Assembly (NCBI RefSeq): GCF_031143425.1
Contig: NC_090448.1
Location: 330,658,177 to 330,722,176, forward strand
DNA length: 64,000 bases
Source: Pleurodeles waltl
Lineage: Eukaryota > Chordata > Amphibia > Caudata > Salamandridae
Direction: 5' to 3'
The notes beneath the pieces were generated by a model. It ran no database searches and had not been told where the DNA came from. It saw only the letters and a program-made list of their open reading frames with translations. This document shows, one piece after another, positions 1 to 10,179 of the stretch. A program made the position numbers and the translations under genes. The stretch's first letter is position 1, and every line of letters begins with the position of its first letter.

Positions 1-194
1 TGCAAAGGATTCTGGGTAACAGAACCTGGTCAGAGCCCCACAAGCCACCCCATCTTGGATTCCCCTAGGTCTCTAGTTTTCAGAAATGCACAGGGTTGGT
101 AGGTTTCCCTAGGTGCCGGCTGAGCTAGGGGCCAACATATACAGGTAGGCACTTTGCAAAAAACACCTCTGTTTTCTGTAAAAAAAATTGGGAT
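1..194. repeat. Partial unit at left window edge
   Basis: The window opens at TGCAAAGGATTC, about halfway through a unit (offset about +190). The array therefore extends beyond the left edge. The segment carries the AAGCC and CAACATA variants of the unit. Confidence 0.93.
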
Positions 195-577
195 GTGTCC
201 ACGTTGTGTTTTGGGCCATTTCCTTTCGTGGGCGCTAGGCCTACCCACACAAGTGAGGTACCATTTTTATCGGGAGACTTGGAGCAACGCTGGGTGGAAG
301 GAAATTTGTGGCTCCTCTCAGATTCCAGAACTTTCTGTCACCGAAATGTGAGGAAAATGTGTTTTTTAGCCAAATTTTGAGGTTTGCAAAGGATTCTGGG
401 TAAGAGAACCTGTTCAGAGGCCCACAAGTCACCCCATCTTGGATTCCCCTAGATCTCTAGTTTTAAAAAATGCACAGGTTTGGTAGGTTTCCCTATGTGC
501 CGGCTGAGCTAGGGGCCAAAATCTACATGTAGGCACTTCGCAAAAAACACCTCTGTTTTCTTTAAAAAAATTGGGAT
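195..577. repeat. Representative unit with landmarks
   Basis: This 383 bp unit sets the phase used here, with +0 at the G of GTGTCC. Landmarks, as offsets: AGGCCT at +42, GGTACC at +62, a G-rich stretch from about +77 to +110, a poly-T run at +167, AGATCT at +256 (AGGTCT in many other units), a CCCTAG/CTAGGG inverted repeat around GCCGGC near +296 to +320 (its left arm is mutated in this unit at 491-496), an A6 run at +347 and an A7 run at +369. GGTACC, AGGCCT and GCCGGC occur in nearly every unit. AGATCT occurs only in a subset, so it reports higher-order structure. No open frame crosses the unit boundary. Confidence 0.9.
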
Positions 578-1344
578 GTGTCCATGTTGTGTTTTGGGCC
601 ATTTCCTTTCATGGGCGCTAGGCCTACCCACACAAGTGAGGTACCATTCTTATCGGGAGATTTGCAGGAACGCTGGGTGGAAGGAAATTTGTGGCTCCTC
701 TCAGATTCCAGAACTTTCTGTCACCGAAATGTGAGGAAAATGTTTTTTTTTAGCCAAATTTTGGGGTTTGCAAAAGATTCTGGGTAACACAACCTGGTCA
801 GAGCCCCACAAGTCACCCCATCTTGGATTCCCCTAGGTCTCTAGTTTTAAAAAATGCACAGGTTTGGTAGGTTTCCCTAGGTGCCGACTGAGCTAGGGGC
901 CAAAATCTACAGGTAGACACTTTGCAAAAAACACCTATGTTTTCTGTAAAACAATTGGGATGTGTCCACGTTGTGTTTTGGGCCATTTCTTTCATGGGCG
1001 CTAGGCCTACCCACACAAGTGAGGTACCATTCTTATCGGGAGACTTGGGGGGACGCTGGGTGGAAGGACATTTGTGGCTCCTCTCAGATTCCAGAACTTT
1101 CTGTCACCGAAATGTGAGGAAAATGTTTTTTTTTAGCCAAATTTTGAGGTTTGCAAAAGTTTCTGGGTAACAGAACCTGGTCAGAGCCCCACAAGTCACC
1201 CCATCTTGGATTCCCCTTGGTCTCTAGTTTTAAAAAATTCACAGGTTTGGTAGGTTTCCCGAGGTGCCGGCTGAGCTAGGGGCCAAAATCTACAGGTAGA
1301 CACTTTGCAAAAAACACCTCTGTTTTCTGTAAAAAAATTGGGAT

Positions 1345-1732
1345 GTGTCCACGTTGTGTTTTGGGCCATTTCCTTTCATGGGCGCTAGGCCTACCCACAC
1401 AAGTGAGGTACCATTTTTATCGGGAGACATGGGGGAACGCTGGGTGGAAGGAAATTTGTGGCTCCTTTCAGATTCCAGAACTTTCTGTCACCAAAATGGG
1501 AGGAAAATGTGTTTTTTATTTTAGCCACATTTTGATGTTTGCAAAGGATTCTGGGTAACAGAACCTGGTCAGAGCCCCACAAGTCACCCCATCTTGGATT
1601 CCCCTAGGACTCTAGTTTTCAAAAATGCACAGGTTTGGTAGGTTTCCCTAGGGGCCGGCTGAGCTAGGGGTCAAAATCTACAGGTAGGCACTTTGCAAAA
1701 AACACCTCTGTTTTCTGTAAAAAAATTGGGAT
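1345..1732. repeat. Unit with AGACATGGGG and CACCAAAATGGG, sister of 3269
   Basis: This unit and the one at 3269 share AGACATGGGG, GCTCCTTTCAG and CACCAAAATGGG. The DNA just upstream of both also shares ATTCACAGG, CCCGAGGTG and GTAGACAC. The offset is 1,924 bp (five units). Here the poly-T run is split by an A (TTTTTTATTTT), which makes this unit 388 bp long. Confidence 0.75.
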
Positions 1733-2115
1733 GTGTCCACGTTGTGTTTTGGGCCATTTCCTTTCGTGGGCGCTAGGCCTACCCACACAAGTGAGGTACC
1801 ATTTTTATTGGGAGACTTGGAGGAACACTGGGTGGAAGGAAATTTGTGGCTCCTCTCAGATTCCAGAACTTTCTGTCACCGAAATGTGAGGAAAAAGTGT
1901 TTTTTAGCCAAATTTTGAGGTTTGCAAAGGATTCTGGGTAACAGAACCTGGTCAGAGCCCCACAAGTCACCCCATCTTGGATTCCCCTAGATCTCTAGTT
2001 TTCAAAAATGCACAGGTTTGGTAGGTTTCCCTAGGTGCCGGCTGTGCTAGGGGCCAAAATCTACAGGTAGGCACTTCGCAAAACACACCTCTGTTTTCTG
2101 TAAAAAAATTGGGAT

Positions 2116-2884
2116 GTGTCCATGTTGTGTTTTGGGCCATTTCCTTTCATGGGCGCTATGCCTACCCACACAAGTGAGGTACCTTTCTTATCGGGAGACT
2201 TGGGGGAACGCTGGGTGGGAGGAAATTTGTGGCTCCTCTGAGATTCCAGAACTTTCTGTCATCGAAATGTGAGGAAAATGTGTTTTTTTAGCCAAATTAT
2301 GAGGTTTGCAAAGGATACTGGGTAACAGAACCTGGTCAGAGCCCCACAAGCCACCCCATCTTGGATTCCCCTATGTCTCTAGTTTTCAGAAATGCACAGG
2401 GTTGGTAGGTTTTCCTAGGTGCCGGCTGAGCTAGGGGCCAACATCTACAGGTAGGCAATTTGCAAAAAACACCTCTGTTTTCTGTCAAAAAAAATTGGGA
2501 TGTGTCCACGTTGTGTTGTGGGCCATTTCCTTTCGTGGGCGCTAGGCCTACCCACACAAGTGAGGTACCATTTTTATCGGGAGACTTGGAGAAACGCTGG
2601 GTGGAAGGAAATTTGTGGCTCCTCTCAGATTCCAGAACTTTCTGTCACCGAAATGTGAGGAAAATGTGTTTTTTAGCCAAATATTGAGGTTTGCAAAGGA
2701 TTCTGGGTAACAGAACCTTGTCAGAGCCCCACAAGTCACCCCATCTTGGATTCCCCTAGATCTCTAGTTTTAAAAAATGCACAGGTTTGGTAGGTTTCCC
2801 TAGGTGCCGGCTGAGCTAGGGGCCAAAATCTACAGGTAGGCACTTCGCAAAAAACACCTCTGTTTTCTGTAAAAAAATTGGGAT
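2116..2884. repeat. Two-unit block, copy 1
   Basis: Units at 2116 and 2502 share rare markers with units at 3655 and 4043: GGGTGGGAGG in the G-rich stretch, AAATTATGAGG after the poly-T, CCTATGTCTC, GGTTTTCCTAGG and AAATATTGAGG. The offset is 1,539-1,541 bp, which is four units. Confidence 0.75.
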
Positions 2885-3268
2885 GTGTCCACGTTGTGTT
2901 TTGGGCCATTTCCTTTCGTGGGCGCTAGGCCTACCCGCACAAGTGAGGTACCATTTTTATCGGGAGACTTGGAGGAATGCTGGGGGGAAGGAAATTTGTG
3001 GCTCCTCTCAGGTTCCAGAACTTTCTGTTACCGAAATGTGAGGAAAATGTGTTTTTTAGCCAAATTTTGAGGTTTTCAAAGGATTCTGGGTAACAGAACC
3101 TGGTCAGAGCCCCACAAGTCACCCCATCTTGGATTCCCCTAGGTCTCTAGTTTTAAAAAATTCACAGGTTTGGTAGGTTTCCCGAGGTGCCGGCTGAGCT
3201 AGGGGCCAAAATCTACAGGTAGACACTTTGCAAAAAACACCCCTGTTTTCTGTAAAAAAAATTGGGAT
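2885..3268. repeat. Unit with CCCGCACAAG, sister of 4813
   Basis: Shares CCCGCACAAG, GGAATGCTGGGGGG, TCAGGTTCCAG, GTTACCGAAA and GTTTTCAAAGG with the unit at 4813. These five rare variants are found together only in these two units. Offset 1,928 bp (five units). Confidence 0.75.
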
Positions 3269-3654
3269 GTGTCCACGTTGTGTTTTGGGCCATTTCCTTT
3301 CATGGGCGCTAGGCCTACCCACACAAGTGAGGTACCATTTTTATCGGGAGACATGGGGGAACGCTGGGTGGAAGGAAATTTGTGGCTCCTTTCAGATTCC
3401 AGAACTTTCTGTCACCAAAATGGGAGGAAAATGTGTTTTTTTTTAGCCACATTTTGAGGTTTGCAAAGGATTCTGGGTAACAGAACCTGGTCAGAGCCCC
3501 ACAAGTCACCCCATCTTGGATTCCCCTAGATCTCTAGTTTTCAAAAATGCACAGGTTTGGTAGGTTTCCCTAGGTGCCGGCTGAGCTAGGGGCCAAAATC
3601 TACAGGTAGGCACTTCGCAAAAAACACCTCTGTTTTCTGTAAAAAAATTGGGAT
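3269..3654. repeat. Unit, sister of 1345
   Basis: Carries the same set of rare variants as the unit at 1345 but has an uninterrupted poly-T run. The shared segment begins upstream, near 3,140, so the copied piece was a little more than one unit. Confidence 0.72.
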
Positions 3655-4426
3655 GTGTCCATGTTGTGTTTTGGGCCATTTCCTTTCATGGGCGCTAGGC
3701 CTACCCACACAAGTGAGGTACCATTCTTATCGGGAGACTTGGGGCAACGCTGGGTGGGAGGAAATTTGTGGCTCCTCTCAGATTCCAGAACTTTCTGTCA
3801 TCGAAATGTTAGGAAAATTTGTTTTTTTTTAGCCAAATTATGAGGTTTGCAAAGGATTCTGGGTAACAGAACCTGGTCAGAGCCCCACAAGCCACCCCAT
3901 CTTGGATTTCCCTATGTCTCTAGTTTTCAGAAATGCACAGGGTTGGTAGGTTTTCCTAGGTGCCGGCTGAGCTAGGGGCCAACATCTACAGGTAGGCACT
4001 TTGCAAAAAACATCTCTGTTTTCTGTAAAAGAAAATTGGGATGTGTCCACGTTGTGTTTTGGGCCATTTCCTTTCGTGGGCGCTAGGCCTACCCACACAA
4101 GTGAGGTACCATTTTTATCGGGAGACTTGGAGGAACGCTGGGTGGAAGGAAATTTGTGGCTCCTCTCAGATTCCAGAACTTTCTGTCACCGAAATGTGAG
4201 GAAAATGTGTTTTTTAGCCAAATATTGAGGTTTGCAAAGGATTCTGGGTAACAGAACCTGGTCAGAGCCCCACAAATCACCCCATCTTGGATTCCCCTAG
4301 ATCTCTAGTTTTCAAAAATGCACAGGTTTGGTAGGTTTCCCTAGGTGCCGGCTGAGCTAGGGGCCAAAATCTACAGGTAGGCACTTCGCAAAAAACACCT
4401 CTGTTTTCTGTAAACGAAATTGGGAT
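3655..4426. repeat. Two-unit block, copy 2
   Basis: Counterpart of the block at 2116, with the same rare markers in the same order. Private differences include a G in the poly-A run (AAAAGAAAATT near 4,030) and one lost C in the CCCC run near 3,909 (GGATTTCCC). Confidence 0.75.
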
Positions 4427-4812
4427 GTGTCCATGTTGTGTTTTGGGCCATTTCCTTTCATGGGCGCTAGGCCTACCCACACAAGTGAGGTACCATTCTT
4501 ATCGGGAGACTTGGGGGAACGCTGGGTGGAAGGAAATTTGTGGCTCCTCTCAGATTCCAGAACTTTCTGTCATCGAAATGTGAGGAAAATTTGTTTTTTT
4601 TTAGCCAAATTTTGAGGTTTGCAAAGGATTCTGGGTAACAGAACCTGGTCAGAGCCCCACAAGCCACACCATCTTGGATTCCCCTAGGTCTCTAGTTTTC
4701 AGAAATGCACAGGGTTGTTAGTTTTCCCTAGGTGCCGGCTGAGCTAGGGGCCAACATCTACAGGTAGGCACTTGGCATAAAACACCTCTGTTTTCTGTAA
4801 AAAAATTGGGAT

Positions 4813-5195
4813 GTGTCCACGTTGTGTTTTGGGCCATTTCCTTTTGTGGGCGCTAGGCCTACCCGCACAAGTGAGGTACCATTTTTATCGGGAGACTTAG
4901 AGGAATGCTGGGGGGAAGGAAATTTGTGGCTCCTCTCAGGTTCCAGAACTTTCTGTTACCGAAATGTGAGGAAAATGTGTTTTTTAGCCACATTTTGAGG
5001 TTTTCAAAGGATTCTGGGTAACAGAACCTGGTCAGAGCCCCACAAGTCACCCCATCTTGGATTCCCCTAGATCTCTAGTTTTCAAAAATGCACAGGTTTG
5101 GTAGGTTTCCCTAGGTGCCGGCTGAGCTAGGGGCCAAAATCTACAGGTAGGCACTTCGCAAAAAACACCTCTGTTTTCTGTAAAAAAATTGGGAT
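4813..5195. repeat. Unit, sister of 2885
   Basis: Has the same five rare variants as the unit at 2885. Small differences include ACTTAGAGG for ACTTGGAGG and CCACATTTTG for CCAAATTTTG. Confidence 0.75.
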
Positions 5196-5399
5196 GTGTC
5201 CATGTTGTGTTTTGGGCCATTTCCTTTCATGGGCGCTAGGCCTACCCACACAAGTGAGGTACCATTCTTATCGGGAGACTTGGGGGAACGCTGGGTGGAA
5301 GGAAATTTGTGGCTCCTCTCAGATTCCAGAACTTTCTGTCATCGAAATGTGAGGAAAATTTCTTTTTTTTAGCCACATTTTGAGGTTTGCAAAGGATTC

Positions 5400-6549
5400 T
5401 GGGTAACAGAACCTAGTCAGAGCCCCACAAGCCACCCCATCTTGGATTCCCCTAGGTCTCTAGTTTTCAGAAATGCACAGGGTTGGTAGGTTTCCCTAGG
5501 TGCCGGCTGAGCTAGGGGCCAACATCTACAGGTAGGCACTTTGCAAGAAACACCTCTGTTTTCTGTAAAAAAATTGGGATGTGTCCACGTTGTGTTTTGG
5601 GCCATTTCCTTTCGTGGGCGCTAGGTCTACCCACACAAGTTAGGTACCATTCTTATCGGGAGAGTTGGGGGAACGCTGGGTGGAAGGAAATTTGTGGCTC
5701 CTCTCAGATTCCAGAACTTTCTGTCACCGAAATGTGAGGAAAATGTGTTTTTTAGCCAAAGTTTGAGGTTTGCAAAGGATTCTCGGTAACAGAACCTGGT
5801 CAGAGCCCCACAAGTCACTCCATCTTGGATTCCCCTAGATCTCTAGTTTTCAAAAATGCACAGGTTTGGTAGATTTCCCTAGGTGCCGGCTGAGCTAGGG
5901 GCCAAAATCTACAGGTAGGCACTTTGCAAAAAACACCTCTGTTTTCTGTAAAAAAATTGGGATGTGTCCACGTTGTGTTTTGGGCCATTTCCTTTCGTGG
6001 GCGCTAGGCCTACCCACACAAGTGAGGTACCATTTTTATCGGGAGAGTTGGAGGAACGCTGGGTGGAAGAAAATTTGTGGCTCCTCTCAGATTCCAGAAC
6101 TTTCTGTCACCGAAATGTGAGGAAAATGTGTTTTTTAGCCAAATTTTGAGGTTTGCAAAGGATTCTGGGTAACAGAACCTGGTCAAAGCCCCACAAGTCA
6201 CCCCATCTTGGATTCCCCTAGATCTCTAGGTTTCAAAAATGCACAGGTTTGGTAGGTTTCCCTATGTGCCGGCTGAGCTAGGGGCCAAAATCTACAGGTA
6301 GGCACTTCGCAAAAAACACCTCTGTTTTCTGTAAAAAAAATTGGGATGTGTCCATGTTGTGTTTTGGGCCATTTCCTTTCATGGGCGCTAGGCCTACCCA
6401 CACAAGTGAGGTACCATTCTTATCGGGAGACTTGCGGGAACGCTGGGTGGAAGGAAATTTGTGGCTCCTCTCAGATTCCAGAACTCTGTCATCGAAATGT
6501 GAGGAAAATGTGTTTTTTTTAGCCAAATTTTGAGGTTTGGAAAGGATTC
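5400..6549. repeat. Three-unit tandem block, copy 1
   Basis: Phase marks 5581, 5964 and 6348. The block repeats immediately at an offset of exactly 1,150 bp. Markers include TAGGTCTACCC with AAGTTAGG in the first unit, CTCGGTAAC and CAAGTCACTCC after it, and the short AACTCTGTCATCG form in the third unit. The left boundary is approximate: the previous unit (5196) does not match 6348. Confidence 0.88.
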
Positions 6550-7699
6550 TGGGTAACAGAACCTGGTCAGAGCCCCACAAGCCACCCCATCTTGGATTCC
6601 CCTAGGTCTCTAGTTTTCAGAAATGCACAGGGTTGGTAGGTTTCCCTAGGTGCCGGCTGAGCTAGGGGCCAACATCTACAGGTAGGCACTTTGCAAAAAA
6701 CACCTCTGTTTTCTGTAAAAAAATTGGGATGTGTCCACGTTGTGTTTTGGGCCATTTCCTTTCGTGGGCGCTAGGTCTACCCACACAAGTTAGGTAACAT
6801 TCTTATCGGGAGAGTTGGGGGAACGCTGGGTGGAAGGAAATTTGTGGCTCCTCTCAGATTCCAGAACTTTCTGTCACCGAAATGTGAGGAAAATGTGTTT
6901 TTTAGCCAAAGTTTGAGGTTTGCAAAGGATTCTCGGTAACAGAACCTGGTCAGAGCCCCACAAGTCACTCCATCTTGGATTCCCCTAGATCTCTAGTTTT
7001 CAAAAATGCACAGGTTTGGTAGATTTCCCTAGGTGCCGGCTGAGCTAGGGGCCAAAATCTACAGGTAGGCACTTTGCAAAAAACACCTCTGTTTTCTGTA
7101 AAAAAATTGGGATGTGTCCACGTTGTGTTTTGGGCCATTTCCTTTCGTGGGCGCTAGGCCTACCCACACAAGTGAGGTACCATTTTTATCGGGAGAGTTG
7201 GAGGAACGCTGGGTGGAAGGAAATTTGTGGCTCCTCTCAGATTCCAGAACTTTCTGTCACCGAAATGTGAGGAAAATGTGTTTTTGAGCCAAATTTTGAG
7301 GTTTGCAAAGGATTCTGGGTAACAGAACCTGGTCAGAGCCCCACAAGTCACCCCATCTTGGATTCCCCTAGATCTCTAGGTTTCAAAAATGCACAGGTTT
7401 GGTAGGTTTCCCTATGTGCCGGCTGAGCTAGGGGCCAAAATCTACAGGTAGGCACTTCGCAAAAAACACCTCTGTTTTCTGTAAAAAAAATTGGGATGTG
7501 TCCATGTTGTGTTTTGGGCCATTTCCTTTCATGGGCGCTAGGCCTACCCACACAAGTGAGGTACCATTCTTATCGGGAGACTTGCGGGAACGCTGGGTGG
7601 AAGGAAATTTGTGGCTCCTCTCAGATTCCAGAACTCTGTCATCGAAATGTGAGGAAAATGTGTTTTTTTTAGCCAAATTTTGAGGTTTGGAAAGGATTC
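6550..7699. repeat. Three-unit tandem block, copy 2
   Basis: Phase marks 6731, 7114 and 7498. It matches copy 1 apart from a handful of changes, such as GTAACATT for GTACCATT near 6,795, GAAGGAAAT for GAAGAAAAT near 7,219 and TTTTTGAGCC for TTTTTTAGCC near 7,286. The following unit (7881) resembles 5964, not 6731, so the pattern stops after two copies. Confidence 0.88.
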
Positions 7700-10179
7700 T
7701 GGGTAACAGAACCTGGTCAGAGCCCCACAAGCCACCCCATCTTGGATTCCCCTAGGTCTCTAGTTTTCAGAAATGCACAGGGTTGGTAGGTTTCCCTAGG
7801 TGCCGGCTGAGCTAGGGGCCAACATCTACAGGTAGGCACTTTGCAAAAAACACCTCTGTTTTCTGTAAAAAAATTGGGATGTGTCCACGTTGTGTTTTGG
7901 GCCATTTCCTTTCGTGGGCGCTAGGCCTACCCACACAAGTGAGGTACCATTTTTATCGGGAGAGTTGGAGGAACGCTGGGTGGAAGGAAATTTGTGGCTC
8001 CTCTCAGATTCCAGAACTTTCTGTCACCGAAATGTGAGGAAAATGTGTTTTTTAGCCAAATGTTGAGGTTTGCAAAGGATTCTGGGTAACAGAACCTGGT
8101 CAGAGCCCCACAAGTCACCCCATCTTGGATTCCCCTAGATCTCTAGTTTTCAAAAATGCACAGGTTTGGTAGGTTTCCCTAGGTGCCGGCTGAGCTAGGG
8201 GCCAAAATCTACAGGTAGGCACTTCGCAAAAAACACCTCTGTTTTCTGTAAAGAAATTGGGATGTGTCCATGTTGTGTTTTGGGCCATTTCCTTTCATGG
8301 GCGCTAGGCCTACCCACACAAGTGAGGTACCATTCTTATCGGGAGACTTGCGGGAATGCTGGGTGGAAGCAAATTTGTGGCTCCTCTCAGATTCCAGAAC
8401 TCTGTCATCGAAATGTGAGGAAAATGTGTTTTTTTTAGCCAAATTTTGAGGTTTGGAAAGGATTCTGGGTAACAGAACCTGGTCAGAGCCCCACAAGCCA
8501 CCCCATCTTGGATTCCCCTAGGTCTCTAGTTTTCAGAAATGCACAGGGTTGGTAGGTTTCCCTAGGTGCCGGCTGAGCTAGGGGCCAACATCTACAGGTA
8601 GGCACTTTGCAAAAAACACCTCTGTTTTCTGTAAAAAAATTGGGATGTGTCCACGTTGTGTTTTGGGCCATTTCCTTTCGTGGGCGCTAGGCCTACCCAC
8701 ACAAGTGAGGTACCATTTTTATCGGGAGAGTTGGAGGAACGCTGGGTGGAAGGAAATTTGTGGCACCTCTCAGATTCCAGAACTTTCTGTCACCGAAATG
8801 TGAGGCAAATGTGTTTTTTAGCCAAATTTTGAGGTTTGCAAAGGATTCTGGGTAACAGAACCTGGTCAGAGCCCAAAAAGTCACCCCATCTTGGATTCCC
8901 CTAGATCTCTAGTTTTCAAAAATGCACAGGTTTGGTAGGTTTCCCTAGGTGCCGGCTGAGCTAGGGGCCAAAATCTACAGGTAGGCACTTCGCAAAAAAC
9001 ACCTCTGTTTTCTGTAAAAAAATTGGGATGTGTCCATGTTGTGTTTTGGGCCATTTCCTTTCATGGGCGCTAGGCCTACCCACACAAGTGAGGTACCATT
9101 CTTATCGGGAGACTTGCGGGATCGCTGGGTGGAAGGAAATTTGTGGCTCCTCTCAGATTCCAGAACTCTCGGTCATCGAAATGTGAGGAAAATGTGTTTT
9201 TTTTAGCCATATTTTGAGGTTTGCAAAGGATTCTGGGTAACAGAACCTGGTCAGAGCCTCACAAGCCACCCCATCATGGATTACCCTAGGTCTCTAGTTT
9301 TCAGAAATGCACAGGGTTGGTAGGTTTCCCTAGGTGCCGGCTGAGCTAGGGGCCAAAATCTACAGGTAGGCACTTTGCAAAAAACACCTCTGTTTTCTGT
9401 AAAAAAATTGGGATGTGTCCATGTTGTGTTTTGGGCCATTTCCTTTCGTGGGCGCTAGGCCTACCCACACAAGTGAGGTACCATTTGTATTGGGAGACTT
9501 GGGGGAACGCTGGGTGGAAGGAAATTTGTGGCTCCTCTCAGATTCCAGAACTTTCTGTCACCGAAATGTGAGGAAAATGTGTTTTTTAGCCAAATTTTGA
9601 GGTTTGCAAGATTCTGGGTAACAGAACCTGGTCAGAACCCCACAAACCACCCCATCTTGGATTCCCCTAGGTCTCTAGTTTTAAAAAATGCACAGGTTTG
9701 GTAGGTTTCCCTAGGTGCCGGCTGAGCTAGGGGCCAAAATCTACAGGTAGGCACTTTGCAAAAAACACCTCTGTTTTCTGTAAAGAAATTGGGATGTGTC
9801 CACGTTGTGTTTTGGGCCATTTCCTTTCGTGGGCGCTAGGCCCACCCTCACAAGTGAGGTACCATTTTTATCGGGAGACTTGGGGGAACGCTGGGTGGAA
9901 GGAAATTTGTGGCTCCTCTCAGATTCCAGAACTTTCTGTCACCGAAATGTGAGGAAAATGTGTTTTTTAGACAAATTTTGAGGTTTGCAAAGGATTCTCG
10001 GTAACAGAACCTGGTCAGAGCCCCACAAGTCACTCCATCTTGGATTCCCCTAGATCTCTAGTTTTCAAAAATGCACAGGTTTGGTAGATTTCCCTAGGTG
10101 CCGGCTGAGCTAGGGGCCAAAATCTACAGGTAGGCACTTTGCAAAAAACACCTCTGTTTTCTGTAAAAAAAATTGGGAT
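7114..10179. repeat. Eight-unit higher-order repeat, copy 1
   Basis: Phase marks 7114, 7498, 7881, 8264, 8647, 9030, 9415 and 9796. Each has a partner 3,065-3,072 bp downstream. Similarity actually begins upstream of 7114, near 6,930, where CTCGGTAAC and GTCACTCC are shared with 9,998 onward, and fades near 9,975, so boundaries are given at phase marks. Distinct units: 8647 with GTGGCACCTC, 9030 with CTCTCGGTCATCG, 9415 with TTTGTATTGGG and 9796 with GGCCCACCCTCAC. It overlaps the second copy of the three-unit block, so an older tandem was absorbed into a larger one. Confidence 0.85.

Larger units (their letters stand above)
195..5399. repeat. Diverged, irregularly ordered units
   Basis: Phase marks are at 195, 578, 962, 1345, 1733, 2116, 2502, 2885, 3269, 3655, 4043, 4427, 4813 and 5196. 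These units carry more private changes than those further right, for example an ATTTT insertion in the poly-T run near 1,517, CCCGAGG in place of CCCTAGG near 1,258 and 3,180, and CTATGTGCC near 492. No single period covers the stretch, but short blocks are duplicated at four- and five-unit spacing (listed separately). It may be an older or more peripheral part of the array; this is inference from divergence judged by eye. Confidence 0.8.
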
